NCBI GenBank assembly: GCA_902522895.1
Contig: CABYXD010000002.1
Span: 1 to 48,952, forward strand
Source: an uncultured Pelagibacteraceae bacterium
GTDB taxonomy: Bacteria > Pseudomonadota > Alphaproteobacteria > Pelagibacterales > Pelagibacteraceae
Reading direction: 5' to 3'
Length of the DNA: 48,952 nt
Notes under the pieces: generated by a model
Database searches by the model: none
What the model was told of the DNA's origin: nothing
What the model saw: the letters and a program-made list of their open reading frames with translations, nothing else
In this document: positions 1 through 8,203 of the stretch, in pieces
How positions within the stretch are numbered: position 1 is the stretch's first letter
Layout of the letters: each line of letters begins with the position of its first letter
Made by a program: the position numbers and the translations under genes

Positions 1-172
1 TTTTACAGCAAGTCCTATTAAAGCTAGAATCATTCGTCATACATCCAAAAATCTTGGTATTAAAATTACTAAGATTGGTAAAATTATCTCTGATAATAAA
101 AAATCAATTATAACTGATCAAAAAGGTAAGCAAATAGTGATTAAAAACAAAGGTTATGCACATCAATTTTAA
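1..172 (+). CDS. thiL: Thiamine-monophosphate kinase, C-terminal fragment
   Basis: An open frame enters from the left edge (first whole codon at base 2) and stops at 170-172, leaving 56 residues. It begins FTASPIKAR and continues with LGIKITKIGKI, which resembles the C-terminal part of ThiL, the ATP-dependent kinase that makes thiamine diphosphate from thiamine monophosphate. The ATP-binding part lies outside the window, so the assignment rests only on this tail. hppA follows on the same strand after about 80 bases. No clear hairpin terminator is visible between them, although two T-runs occur there. It could be another member of the PurM/ThiL fold; ThiL is the best guess. Confidence 0.6.
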   Translation, partial: FTASPIKARIIRHTSKNLGIKITKIGKIISDNKKSIITDQKGKQIVIKNKGYAHQF

Positions 173-250
173 AAGTTAATTATTGTCTTTTTTAGCTTTT
201 TTTGTATTGTCCGGGCTTAAAATTTAACAACTAACAACTTTAAGGTTTAT

Positions 251-2356
251 ATGAGCGCTACAGTCGAAACTATATTATTATACACTATTGCAGCTGGTTT
301 CTTGTCTATTGTTTATGGATTTTTTACTGGAAAAAATATTTTAAATCAAAGTTCAGGTAATACTAAAATGAAAGATATTGCGTCAGCGATTCAAATTGGA
401 GCTAAAGCTTATCTTGCAAGACAATATAAAACTATATCTATTGTAGGTGTAGTGGTTTTAGTAATTGTTAGTATAGCTTTTAGTCCATTAGTTGGTTTAG
501 GTTATTTAATAGGTGCAGCATTATCAGGAATTGCTGGTTATGTTGGTATGTTAGTTTCTGTAGAAGCAAATGTAAGAACTGCTGAAGCATCAAGAAAAGG
601 CCTTGCTCAAGGTTTGTCTGTGGCATTTAAGTCTGGTGCTGTAACTGGAATGTTGGTGGCTGGATTAGCACTTCTAGCTATAGCTGTTTACTATTATTTG
701 TTAATTAAATTTAATGTTGATGAAAGAGAAATCGTTAATGCTCTTGTAGCATTAGGGTTTGGTGCTTCTCTAATTTCAATTTTTGCAAGACTTGGTGGAG
801 GTATATTCACAAAAGGTGCTGACGTAGGTGCTGATTTAGTTGGCAAAGTAGAAGCAGGAATTCCAGAGGATGATCCAAGAAACCCAGCAGTTATTGCTGA
901 CAATGTTGGTGATAATGTAGGTGATTGCGCAGGTATGGCAGCTGACTTATTTGAAACTTACGCTGTTACAATAGTAGCTACTATGGTTTTGTCTTCAATT
1001 TTCTTTCAAGGCGATATGAACATGATGATTTATCCACTTACAATTGGTGGTGCATGTATCATAACTTCAATTTTAGGAACTTTTTTTGTAAAGTTAGGTA
1101 ATAGCAACAATGTAATGAATGCACTTTATAAAGGTTTTGTAGTTTCTGCACTTGCTTCAATAGCAATCTTGTACCCAGTTACTGATTATGTAATTGGTTT
1201 TACAACTGAGTATTCAGTTAATGATAAAACTTTTAATGGAATGAGTTTGTATTATTGTGGAATAATAGGGTTAGTAATAACAGGTTTATTGATCTGGATT
1301 ACAGAATATTATACAGGCACTAATTACAGACCTGTTAAATCTGTTGCCGCATCTTCTACTACAGGTCATGGTACTAATGTAATTCAAGGTTTAGCTGTTT
1401 CAATGGAGGCTACAGCAATACCAGCTTTAATTATTGTTGCTGGTATTTTAACTACTAATTTTATTGCTGGACTTTTTGGTATTGCTATAGCAGTTACAAC
1501 AATGCTTGCTTTAGCAGGAATGGTTGTTGCTTTGGATGCATACGGACCTGTAACTGATAATGCTGGTGGTATCGCTGAAATGTCTAATCTTGATAAAAAA
1601 GTTAGAAAAACAACTGATGCCTTAGATGCTGTTGGTAACACAACTAAAGCAGTAACAAAAGGTTATGCCATTGGTTCCGCTGGTCTTGGTGCATTAGTTT
1701 TATTTGCAGCATATGTTGAGGACATTAAGCATTTTTCAAGTGTAGCTGGTTCAAAATTAGAGGGAATAACTGTTACTTTTGATTTATCAAACCCCTATGT
1801 TGTAGTTGGTTTATTAATTGGTGGAATGTTACCTTATTTATTTGGTTCTATGGGTATGCAAGCAGTTGGTAGAGCAGGAGGTGCTGTAGTAGTTGAAGTA
1901 AGAAGACAATTTAAAAAATTCCCAGGTATTATGAAAAGAAAACAGAAGCCTGATTACGCTAAATTGGTTGATCTCTTGACAGTTGCAGCAATTAAAGAAA
2001 TGATTATACCATCTTTACTTCCTGTACTTTCACCAGTGGTACTTTATTTTATAATTTTAACTATTGGTGGTCAGGTAGCAGCATTAGCCGCAGTTGGTGC
2101 GATGTTACTTGGTGTAATTATCACTGGTTTATTTGTTGCAGTATCCATGACAGCAGGTGGTGGTGCATGGGATAATGCTAAAAAGTTTATTGAAGATGGA
2201 AATCATGGTGGTAAAGGTTCAGAGGCTCATAAAGCTGCTGTTACAGGTGATACTGTTGGAGACCCATACAAAGATACTGCTGGACCAGCTGTAAATCCAA
2301 TGATTAAAATAACAAACATTGTTGCACTACTTTTATTAGCAGTTATTGCAGGTTAG
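251..2356 (+). CDS. hppA: K+-insensitive proton-pumping membrane pyrophosphatase
   Basis: A 701-residue polytopic inner-membrane protein that hydrolyses pyrophosphate and pumps H+. The acidic substrate-binding motif [19 protein letters not shown] lies at about residues 207-225, and a second acidic motif ([14 protein letters not shown]) is near the C-terminus. In the segment [15 protein letters not shown], Lys466 occupies the position that is Ala in potassium-dependent enzymes, so this should be the K+-independent type. Length fits the family. A short AAGG 5 nt before the ATG is a plausible ribosome site. A strong hairpin terminator follows at 2373-2408. SAR11 cells would use it to recover energy from biosynthetic pyrophosphate; that role is inferred. 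Confidence 0.96.
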   Translation: MSATVETILLYTIAAGFLSIVYGFFTGKNILNQSSGNTKMKDIASAIQIGAKAYLARQYKTISIVGVVVLVIVSIAFSPLVGLGYLIGAALSGIAGYVGMLVSVEANVRTAEASRKGLAQGLSVAFKSGAVTGMLVAGLALLAIAVYYYLLIKFNVDEREIVNALVALGFGASLISIFARLGGGIFTKGADVGADLVGKVEAGIPEDDPRNPAVIADNVGDNVGDCAGMAADLFETYAVTIVATMVLSSIFFQGDMNMMIYPLTIGGACIITSILGTFFVKLGNSNNVMNALYKGFVVSALASIAILYPVTDYVIGFTTEYSVNDKTFNGMSLYYCGIIGLVITGLLIWITEYYTGTNYRPVKSVAASSTTGHGTNVIQGLAVSMEATAIPALIIVAGILTTNFIAGLFGIAIAVTTMLALAGMVVALDAYGPVTDNAGGIAEMSNLDKKVRKTTDALDAVGNTTKAVTKGYAIGSAGLGALVLFAAYVEDIKHFSSVAGSKLEGITVTFDLSNPYVVVGLLIGGMLPYLFGSMGMQAVGRAGGAVVVEVRRQFKKFPGIMKRKQKPDYAKLVDLLTVAAIKEMIIPSLLPVLSPVVLYFIILTIGGQVAALAAVGAMLLGVIITGLFVAVSMTAGGGAWDNAKKFIEDGNHGGKGSEAHKAAVTGDTVGDPYKDTAGPAVNPMIKITNIVALLLLAVIAG

Positions 2357-2364
2357 ATTTAAGA

Positions 2365-2826
2365 TTAATTTTTGATCCTCTTTTTGCCAAGAGGATCATC
2401 AATTTTTTGTCTCAAGCTACTTAAAAAATTAAATATGAAAGATTTTTTTGAATAATCAATTCCAGTTATAGTTTCTTCAAAATTAATTTTATTCATGTCA
2501 TTAATATTATAAAATTTTTTACTTAATAAAATACCTTTGTTATCTATTTCAAGAACCAAAACATCATTAATAAGTAGTTTTCTTTTACCTAATTTTGTTA
2601 ATTTACTTCCGGTAGTTTTTCTTTCAATGTAAATATACACATCATTATCAAAAGAACTTTTGGTAGAAGGTGGTCCTATCATTTTATATATATCATTTTT
2701 ATTTGTATAATTGATCTTTAAATTTTTCTGTTTTTTTTCCAGATTATGAACACCATGATGATTAACAACTTTATTTAAAGAACAACTTGCTAAAAATATC
2801 AAAATAAGTATTAGTATTTTTTTCAT
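2365..2826 (-). CDS. bamE: Outer-membrane assembly lipoprotein BamE (SmpA/OmlA family)
   Basis: 153 residues beginning with a short hydrophobic signal and a lipobox LASC, making Cys15 the likely lipidated residue. The following domain has the pattern NDIYKMIGPPSTKSSF and a VYIYIE strand, as in SmpA/OmlA proteins, the BamE subunit of the BAM complex that inserts outer-membrane proteins. The C-terminal tail is lysine-rich. Its 3' end converges with hppA and overlaps the hppA terminator. Its ATG overlaps the ATG of the divergent chaperone gene in a single CATG (2824-2827). Any promoter must therefore lie inside the neighbouring coding sequence. Confidence 0.85.
   Translation of the reverse strand: MKKILILILIFLASCSLNKVVNHHGVHNLEKKQKNLKINYTNKNDIYKMIGPPSTKSSFDNDVYIYIERKTTGSKLTKLGKRKLLINDVLVLEIDNKGILLSKKFYNINDMNKINFEETITGIDYSKKSFIFNFLSSLRQKIDDPLGKKRIKN
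2373..2408 (+). terminator. Rho-independent terminator of hppA, inside the bamE 3' end
   Basis: A perfect 10-bp stem, TGATCCTCTT (2373-2382) with AAGAGGATCA (2389-2398), closes a 6-nt loop and is followed by TCAA and six T residues (2403-2408). It points in the hppA direction and lies 17 bases after the hppA stop. The hairpin also codes, on the other strand, for part of the last dozen residues of BamE. No T-run follows it on the minus strand, so it should act only on hppA transcripts. Confidence 0.85.
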
Positions 2827-3295
2827 GAAAACAGATTATTTAAATTTTTATAATAATTTAGTAAGATTAACTACTAATAAATCTCTTTATGATGATTTTA
2901 TCAATAAACAAGATAGTTTTGGAGATAGGCTCAATTTATTTTTAATACATTTTGCCTTTGTATTAAAAGAATTTAAAAGCCCTGAAAATGAAAAAAAACT
3001 ACAAGATTTGTATGATTTTAACTTTAGACAATTAGAATTAAGTATCAGAGAAATAGGATACGGTGATCAATCTATTAACAAAAAAATGAAAGATTATATT
3101 AACAATTTTCATGCTATCGTTTCAGAAATACATTTTTGGAACAATCTTACAATTGCTGACAGAGAAAAAAAATTATCTTTATTTTTAGATAATTTTAATA
3201 ATATTAACTATTTGGTAGATTATTTTGAAGATTTTAGAGAAAAATTATCAAAAAATACTTTGAATTCTTATCTAAAAAGTGTAAGTAATATTTGA
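2825..3295 (+). CDS. Ubiquinol-cytochrome c chaperone (CBP3 family)
   Basis: 156 residues, soluble, matching the ubiquinol-cytochrome c chaperone family that assists assembly of cytochrome b in the bc1 complex. The recognisable core is [16 protein letters not shown] followed by a [18 protein letters not shown] segment and the [11 protein letters not shown] helix. The start shares two bases with the bamE start on the opposite strand. Only two bases separate its stop from rpmF. In many alphaproteobacteria a yceD (DUF177) gene sits between this gene and rpmF; none is present here. Confidence 0.82.
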   Translation: MKTDYLNFYNNLVRLTTNKSLYDDFINKQDSFGDRLNLFLIHFAFVLKEFKSPENEKKLQDLYDFNFRQLELSIREIGYGDQSINKKMKDYINNFHAIVSEIHFWNNLTIADREKKLSLFLDNFNNINYLVDYFEDFREKLSKNTLNSYLKSVSNI

Positions 3296-3297
3296 TT

Positions 3298-3480
3298 ATG
3301 GCAGTACCAAAGCGAAAACAAACCCCATCAAGAACGGGAATGAGAAGAGCTCAGAATATGAAATTCTCATCTAAAAATGTTGTTGAGGATAAAAAATCAG
3401 GTGAATATAGATTATCTCATCACTTAGATTTAAAAACAGGCATGTATAAGGGTCGTCAGATTTTAGACCCAAAAGATTAA
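3298..3480 (+). CDS. rpmF: 50S ribosomal protein L32
   Basis: 60 residues starting MAVPKRK, the invariant start of L32, which is why the ATG at 3298 is preferred over an in-frame TTG at 3292. The body contains the PSRTGMRR segment and the C-terminal [16 protein letters not shown] typical of alphaproteobacterial L32. No zinc-binding cysteine pairs are present, so this is the zinc-free form. It sits 2 nt after the bc1 chaperone and 20 nt before plsX, the usual rpmF-plsX pairing that links ribosome and phospholipid synthesis. Confidence 0.96.
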   Translation: MAVPKRKQTPSRTGMRRAQNMKFSSKNVVEDKKSGEYRLSHHLDLKTGMYKGRQILDPKD

Positions 3481-3500
3481 TTTTTAAGCTCTTATTTAAT

Positions 3501-4508
3501 ATGTCAGAAATGATTAAAATTGCAGTTGATGCAATGGGAGGCGATAATTCACCAAAAAAAATTATTGATGGCATTATTCATCATCATAAATTTAATAAAG
3601 ATATTTTTTACAAAATTTTTGGCGATCAAATTGAAATTAATAAATTAATAGATAATAAAATTGCAAAAAATAATTTTGAAATTTCAAATACTTTGAATAA
3701 AGTTTCAAGTGAGGATAGCCCATTAGAAGCAGCAAAAAGAGGCAAAGATACAAGTATGTGGCTTGCCATCGAAAGTGTAAAAAAGAAAGACTGCGATATT
3801 GTTATATCAGCAGGAAATACAGGGGCTTTACTTGTAATATCTAAGTTAAATCTCAAAATGATAGATAACATTGATAAACCAGCTTTATCAGCATTATGGC
3901 CAAATAAAAAAGGGATGAGTGTTGTATTAGACTTAGGAGCAAATATTGATTGTAGTTCAAAAAATTTATTTGATTTTTCAATTATGGGAGCATCGCTATT
4001 CAAGTCATTATATCCGACACAAACAACAAATGTAGCTTTACTTAATATTGGTTCAGAAGAATTAAAAGGAAATGAAACAATTAAAGAAACTTTTAAAATT
4101 TTAAAAGAAAAAAAATTAGATGATTTTAACTTCAAGGGTTATATAGAGGGCAATGAACTAATGAATGGAAATGTAAATGTAATAGTTTCAGATGGCTTTA
4201 CAGGTAATGTAGCTCTCAAAACTGCTGAGGGTACTGCAAATTTTATTACCAGTGAGCTTAAAAAAGTATTATCAGGTAATTTAATGGGAAAAATTTCTTC
4301 TTTTTTAAATATTCAAAACCTTAATAAATTTAAAAAAAGATTAGACCCAAGATTATATAATGGAGCTATCTTTATAGGTCTAGACTCACCTGTAGTTAAA
4401 AGTCATGGTGGTACAGATTATATAGGATTTTCAAATTCTCTTGATGTTTGTTGTAAAATAATAAAGGGTAATTTAATTGATAAAATTAAAAGAAATATTA
4501 GTTTATGA
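3501..4508 (+). CDS. plsX: Phosphate acyltransferase PlsX
   Basis: 335 residues, the normal size for PlsX, which converts acyl-ACP to acyl-phosphate for the first step of phospholipid synthesis. Visible motifs are IAVDAMGGDNSPK near the N-terminus, SAGNTGALL in the centre, and the DGFTGNVALKTAEG segment. The ATG at 3501 gives a short MSEM leader; an ATG at 3510 would begin at MIKIAVDAMGG. The stop overlaps the ihfA start as ATGA, so translation is probably coupled. Confidence 0.95.
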   Translation: MSEMIKIAVDAMGGDNSPKKIIDGIIHHHKFNKDIFYKIFGDQIEINKLIDNKIAKNNFEISNTLNKVSSEDSPLEAAKRGKDTSMWLAIESVKKKDCDIVISAGNTGALLVISKLNLKMIDNIDKPALSALWPNKKGMSVVLDLGANIDCSSKNLFDFSIMGASLFKSLYPTQTTNVALLNIGSEELKGNETIKETFKILKEKKLDDFNFKGYIEGNELMNGNVNVIVSDGFTGNVALKTAEGTANFITSELKKVLSGNLMGKISSFLNIQNLNKFKKRLDPRLYNGAIFIGLDSPVVKSHGGTDYIGFSNSLDVCCKIIKGNLIDKIKRNISL

Positions 4509-4804
4509 GAATTAATTTAACTAAAAAGGATTTAGTTAATTTAGTTTATATGCAATTAGGATTTTCTAAAAAAATTTCAGAAAGTTTAATTGATGATTTT
4601 CTTATTATAATCGAACAAAATTTAAAAGGTGAAAAAAAATTAAAACTCTCAAAATTTGGTACTTTTTCAATAAGAGAAAAAAAATCAAGAATTGGAAGAA
4701 ATCCAAAAACAAAAGAAGAAAAAACTATCACAAAAAGAAATGTAGTATTATTTAAACCATCTAAAGAATTTAAAGAATTTGTTAATTTAAATAAAAATGA
4801 ATAA
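4505..4804 (+). CDS. ihfA: Integration host factor, alpha subunit (HU/IHF family)
   Basis: 99 residues with the HU/IHF fold: an N-terminal helical pair (TKKDLVNLVYMQLGFSKK), then KLKLSKFGTFSIREKKSRIGRNPKT, which carries the beta-arm that inserts into the DNA minor groove with its proline. The position in plsX-ihfA-merR matches the alphaproteobacterial IHF-alpha locus and distinguishes it from HU. It overlaps plsX by 4 bases and the MerR gene by 8 bases. Expected role: sharp DNA bending in transcription, replication and site-specific recombination. Confidence 0.9.
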   Translation: MRINLTKKDLVNLVYMQLGFSKKISESLIDDFLIIIEQNLKGEKKLKLSKFGTFSIREKKSRIGRNPKTKEEKTITKRNVVLFKPSKEFKEFVNLNKNE

Positions 4805-5168
4805 AATTGGTACAGCTTATAAAACAATAGGTGAGGTTGTTAAAATTTTAAATTTAAAAAATAAATCTGGTAAATTAATACCCACGCATACTATTAGATT
4901 TTGGGAAAAAGAATTTAAACAAATTAAACCTAGAATTTTAAATGGCAATAGAAGATATTATGATAAAGATAATATAGATTTATTAAAAAAGATTAAATTT
5001 CTCTTAAAAGATCAAGGTATGACAATTAATGGAGTTAAAAAACTACTTAAATCAGGTCAATCTAATGAACTTGACGAAATTTTAAATAAATCTATAAATG
5101 CAAATAATTTTAAAAAAAAAGTTTCAAATATTTCTAAAATTATTAAAGATTTAAAAAATATTAAATAA
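4797..5168 (+). CDS. MerR family transcriptional regulator
   Basis: 123 residues. A winged-helix MerR domain is seen at about residues 8-75: YKTIGEVVKILNL, then THTIRFWEKEF, NRRYYDKDNIDLLKKI and the QGMTINGVKKLL helix. The C-terminal part is short and lysine-rich with no cysteines, so a metal or redox sensor is unlikely. It is the standard partner of ihfA in alphaproteobacteria, with no well-established target. The start overlaps ihfA by 8 nt and the stop lies 1 nt before rpmG. Confidence 0.88.
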   Translation: MNKIGTAYKTIGEVVKILNLKNKSGKLIPTHTIRFWEKEFKQIKPRILNGNRRYYDKDNIDLLKKIKFLLKDQGMTINGVKKLLKSGQSNELDEILNKSINANNFKKKVSNISKIIKDLKNIK

Positions 5169-5169
5169 T

Positions 5170-5361
5170 ATGGCAAAAAAAACACACATAAAAGTTAGAT
5201 TAGTACCAGAAGAAAAACCTGATAGTCCATTTTTCTATTATGTAAAAAAACCTGCTGGTGGAGAAAAAGCTAAAGTTAAATTAAAAGCAAAAAAATATAA
5301 TCCAGCCACACGTAAGCATGAAGTTTTTATAGAAAAAAAACTTCCACCTCACAGTAAATAA
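5170..5361 (+). CDS. rpmG: 50S ribosomal protein L33
   Basis: 63 residues beginning MAKKTHIKVRLV and continuing with FFYYVKKP and AKKYNPATRKHEVFIEKKL, the L33 pattern. The zinc cysteines are absent (C-minus form). It is a little longer than the usual 55-residue bacterial L33 because of insertions around residues 14-20 and 30-36. It closes the forward operon and ends exactly where the convergent chorismate mutase stop codon begins. Confidence 0.9.
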   Translation: MAKKTHIKVRLVPEEKPDSPFFYYVKKPAGGEKAKVKLKAKKYNPATRKHEVFIEKKLPPHSK

Positions 5362-5652
5362 TTATTTCTTTTTAAAATTTCTTCTTTCAAAATCTATATA
5401 TGACCAGATCATATTTTTCCAAATTCGATTAGTAATTCTTGGATCAATATTATTTTTTAAAGATTTTTTTCTAATATTTTTTAGTATTGTTTGAATTCTT
5501 TTTTTATCAACAATTTGATTTTTTTTATCTTTTAGTGCTAAAACTTTTTTTACTAAATTTGTTCGTTTTTTAATTACTTTTATAAGTGAATTATCTAATT
5601 TATCTAATTCAAATCTAATTTTACCTAACTTTTTTCTTTTAAATGGCGACAT
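5362..5652 (-). CDS. Chorismate mutase, AroQ type
   Basis: 96 residues, all helical. It contains IRFELDKLDNSLIKVIKKR, then LVKKVLALKDKK and RIQTILKNIRKKS, the three-helix layout of AroQ chorismate mutases that convert chorismate to prephenate for phenylalanine and tyrosine. The family signature (Leu-Asp-x2-Asp/Asn, then the Lys of the second helix) is present. The protein is very basic and the sequence is divergent, so the call depends on pattern rather than strong identity. The stop codon abuts the rpmG stop with no spacer. The start is divergent from ctaA across a 43-bp dyad-containing region. Confidence 0.78.
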   Translation of the reverse strand: MSPFKRKKLGKIRFELDKLDNSLIKVIKKRTNLVKKVLALKDKKNQIVDKKRIQTILKNIRKKSLKNNIDPRITNRIWKNMIWSYIDFERRNFKKK

Positions 5653-5656
5653 TTAT

Positions 5657-5697
5657 ATATTTGGATATTCAAAAAATTATTATATTTATCCGAATAT
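5657..5697. promoter_or_regulatory. Dyad and divergent promoter between chorismate mutase and ctaA
   Basis: ATATTTGGAT (5657-5666) and ATCCGAATAT (5688-5697) form inverted arms matching at 9 of 10 positions around a 21-base AT-rich centre. On the minus strand the centre holds a perfect TATAAT (bases 5684 to 5679), a good -10 for the chorismate mutase gene. The right arm runs into the ctaA ATG. The geometry suits either a shared operator or simply two symmetrical promoters; no regulator is identified. Confidence 0.45.
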
Positions 5698-6712
5698 GTA
5701 TACAGTAAATACTAAAATTAATAATCAAATATCAAATTGGTTAATTTTGATGTTTTGGATTATATCCATCATGATAGTTGTCGGAGGCTTAACAAGATTA
5801 ACTGACTCGGGTCTTTCCATTACAAAATGGGAACTATTTTCAGGATTCTTCCCACCTTTAAATCAAAATGAATGGAAAATATATTTTGACCTTTATAAAG
5901 AAATTCCTGAATTTAAATTACAGAATTACGATATGAGTTTACAAGAATTTAAAGTAATTTTTTGGTGGGAGTGGGCCCATCGTTTTCTTGGAAGATTAAT
6001 CGGTATTGGATTTTTAATTCCATTAATTTACTTCTCAACTAAAATTAAAATTTCAAAGTTATTAAATCTTTATTTTATTTTTTTACTTATATGTTTCCAG
6101 GGATTTATAGGGTGGTATATGGTTAGTAGTGGTTTAATTGATAGAGTGGATGTTAGTCATTTTAGACTTTCAGTTCATTTACTGATTGCATTTTTGATTT
6201 TATCTCTAATTTTTTGGAACTATTTAAAAATTAACAAAAAAAATAATATATCAAATAAGATAAGTCCCTCAATTCCACTTTCATTTTTGATTTTAGTATT
6301 TATTCAAATCGCCATAGGTGCATTTGTGTCTGGAATGGATGCAGGTAAAATTTACAATTCTTGGCCATTTATGGGTAATTCATATTTTCCTGATGACAAT
6401 AATTATTCGAATTTATTTAAATTATCAGCTTTAAGTGAACCATCATTAGTCCAATTTATTCATCGAAATTTAGCCTATCTAATTGGCGCCTTTTATTTGT
6501 ATATTTTCTTTAAAATTTATAAAAATAAAATGTATGATTTATATAAATCAGTAAATATTTTAGGTTTATTTATTATTTTACAAATTATTTTGGGGATCTT
6601 TACAATTATATATGGTGCACAAATTTACATTGCATCTATGCACCAAATAAGTTCAATTTTTTTAGTTAGTTCATGTATTTATTTTTTCTATTTGAATACA
6701 AAATTTAACTAA
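5696..6712 (+). CDS. ctaA: Heme A synthase (CtaA/COX15)
   Basis: 338 residues with about eight membrane segments. Heme-binding histidines lie in WWEWAHRFLGRLIG, HLLIAF, QFIHRNLAYLIG and MHQISS, matching the type 2 (alphaproteobacterial and mitochondrial) heme A synthase. The enzyme oxidises the heme O methyl group to the formyl of heme A for cytochrome aa3 oxidase. The N-terminus contains GGLTRLTDSGLSITKWE, a family hallmark. The 3' end overlaps the convergent metY gene by 8 bases. Confidence 0.95.
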   Translation: MYTVNTKINNQISNWLILMFWIISIMIVVGGLTRLTDSGLSITKWELFSGFFPPLNQNEWKIYFDLYKEIPEFKLQNYDMSLQEFKVIFWWEWAHRFLGRLIGIGFLIPLIYFSTKIKISKLLNLYFIFLLICFQGFIGWYMVSSGLIDRVDVSHFRLSVHLLIAFLILSLIFWNYLKINKKNNISNKISPSIPLSFLILVFIQIAIGAFVSGMDAGKIYNSWPFMGNSYFPDDNNYSNLFKLSALSEPSLVQFIHRNLAYLIGAFYLYIFFKIYKNKMYDLYKSVNILGLFIILQIILGIFTIIYGAQIYIASMHQISSIFLVSSCIYFFYLNTKFN

Positions 6713-8033
6713 CAGCTTTTAAAGCTTTTTTTGAAGATTTATTTAGAGCTTGATCGAGATCATCAATAATATCATCAATATGTTCCAAACCAATACATAA
6801 TCGAACATAATTTTGAGTAACTCCAGAAGCCGCTAGTTGTTCGTCATTTAACTGACTATGAGTTGTGCTAGCCGGGTGAATTGCTAAACTTCTAGCATCT
6901 CCAATATTTGCAACATGATAAAACATCTTTAAAGACTCTATAAATCTCTTACCAGCTTCAAAGCCACCTTTTAATTCAATACCAACCATAGGTCCATTTC
7001 CACCTTTTAGATATTTTTTTGCTCTAGCAGAAATAGTTTTATCATGTTCAGTTGAATAGATAACTTTAGTTACTTCTTTATGGTTCTTGAGAAAGTTAAC
7101 AACATATTCTGCATTGGCACAATGTTGTTTCATTCTTAAAGTTACTGTTTCAAGTCCTTGAATGATAGCAAAAGCATTATCAGGTGAACATGCTGAACCA
7201 AGATCCCTTAACAAACAAACTCTTGCTCTAACAGCAAATGGTATGTTAGCACCTGTAAGTTCAGGAACGACTTTTCCCCAAACAGCTCCACCATAACTAG
7301 CATCTGGTTCATTAAACAGAGGTTGTCTTTTTGGATCTGCTGTCCAGTCAAAATTACCACTATCTACAATACTTCCCGCTATAGCCGTACCATGGCCTCC
7401 AATATATTTAGTCAACGAGTGAATAACTATAGCTGCCCCATGTTCTATTGGCTTACAGATTACTGGAGCTGCTGTATTATCTATTATTAAAGGTATATTA
7501 TATTTCCTTCCTATGTCAGAAACTTCTTTAATTGGAAATACTCTTAAATATGGATTAGGTAAAGTTTCACCATAAAAAGCTCTAGTTTTATCATCTATAG
7601 CTTTTTCAAAGTTCTTGGGATCTTTCGGATCAGCATATCTAATTTCAATACCAAGTTTACTTAAAGTATGTGTAAATAAAGATACTGTTCCTCCATAAAG
7701 GTCTGTTGAACTCACAATATTATCACCTGTTTGAGCAACATTTAATATTGCAAATGTTGATGCAGTTTGTCCAGAGGCTACTGTTAAACAAGCTAAACCT
7801 CCCTCAAGTGCTGCGATTCTTTTTTCTAATACATCATTTGTAGGGTTCATTATTCTAGTATAAATGTTACCAAATTCTTTTAGTGCAAACAGATTTGCTG
7901 CATGCTCAACACTATTGAATTGATATGATGTTGTTCTATAAATGGGAACAGCAACAGCATTAGTAGCTGGATCACTTCTATAGTCACCCCCATGAATAGC
8001 TATAGTCTCAGGGTTATTTCTTTTTGTACTCAT
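6705..8033 (-). CDS. metY: O-acetylhomoserine sulfhydrylase (Cys/Met metabolism PLP enzyme)
   Basis: 442 residues of the Cys/Met-metabolism PLP family. The N-terminus has ETIAIHGGDYRSDPATNAVAVP, then YTRIMNPTNDVLEKRIAALEGG. The PLP lysine is in SLTKYIGGHGTA. The protein's length and the Ala-Val-Pro-Ile-Tyr-Arg-Thr-Thr segment are typical of MetY, which joins O-acetylhomoserine with sulfide (or methanethiol) to give homocysteine (or methionine). SAR11 lacks sulfate reduction and depends on reduced sulfur, so this is a key entry point. The leader carries two SAM aptamer candidates, and a real AAGGAG ribosome site 5 nt before the ATG overlaps the proximal aptamer. Confidence 0.95.
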   Translation of the reverse strand: MSTKRNNPETIAIHGGDYRSDPATNAVAVPIYRTTSYQFNSVEHAANLFALKEFGNIYTRIMNPTNDVLEKRIAALEGGLACLTVASGQTASTFAILNVAQTGDNIVSSTDLYGGTVSLFTHTLSKLGIEIRYADPKDPKNFEKAIDDKTRAFYGETLPNPYLRVFPIKEVSDIGRKYNIPLIIDNTAAPVICKPIEHGAAIVIHSLTKYIGGHGTAIAGSIVDSGNFDWTADPKRQPLFNEPDASYGGAVWGKVVPELTGANIPFAVRARVCLLRDLGSACSPDNAFAIIQGLETVTLRMKQHCANAEYVVNFLKNHKEVTKVIYSTEHDKTISARAKKYLKGGNGPMVGIELKGGFEAGKRFIESLKMFYHVANIGDARSLAIHPASTTHSQLNDEQLAASGVTQNYVRLCIGLEHIDDIIDDLDQALNKSSKKALKAVS

Positions 8034-8038
8034 TATTA

Positions 8039-8096
8039 CTCCTTTTTTAGTGCTTTAACTTATTGTAAGGCGCACAATACAGTTCAAATGCCTACC
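8039..8096 (-). promoter_or_regulatory. SAM-II/SAM-V-like riboswitch, proximal aptamer of metY
   Basis: On the minus strand the segment reads GGTAGGCATTTGAACTGTAT, then TGTGCGCC, TTACAATAAGTTAAAGC and ACTAAAAAAGGAG. This follows the SAM-II/SAM-V core: a GGC/GCC stem, an ATTTGAAC...TATTG loop, and a 3' AATAAG...AGC...TAAAAAGG strand that pairs back as a pseudoknot. The 3' strand contains the ribosome-binding site, 5 nt from the metY ATG, so ligand binding would hide it and block translation. SAM-V aptamers are known from Pelagibacter. I cannot decide between SAM-II and SAM-V by eye. Confidence 0.75.
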
Positions 8097-8114
8097 GATT
8101 ATGTTATGAAAATT

Positions 8115-8157
8115 CCTGTTTAGCAGTTATATGCCCGCAATAGGATCAAATCGGCAA
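8115..8157 (-). promoter_or_regulatory. SAM-II-like riboswitch, distal aptamer of metY
   Basis: The minus strand reads TGCC-GATTTGATCCTATTGC-GGGCA, then TATAACTGCTAAACAGGA. TGCC (8156-8153) pairs with GGCA (8135-8132). The enclosed GATTT...CTATTGC and the trailing GCTAAA.AGG match the SAM-II consensus layout. It sits about 20 nt upstream of the proximal aptamer. Tandem SAM-II/SAM-V arrangements have been described in Candidatus Pelagibacter. No U-tract terminator is obvious between the two, so how the distal copy would act is unclear. Confidence 0.6.
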
Positions 8158-8203
8158 ATACATATTTATCAGAAATGTTAGTAATTGCAATAGAAATATC
8201 AAA

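Noticed and set aside
694-1641. Open frames antisense to hppA
   Set aside because: They mirror the low-complexity Ala/Val-rich codons of a certain gene on the other strand and show no family motifs.
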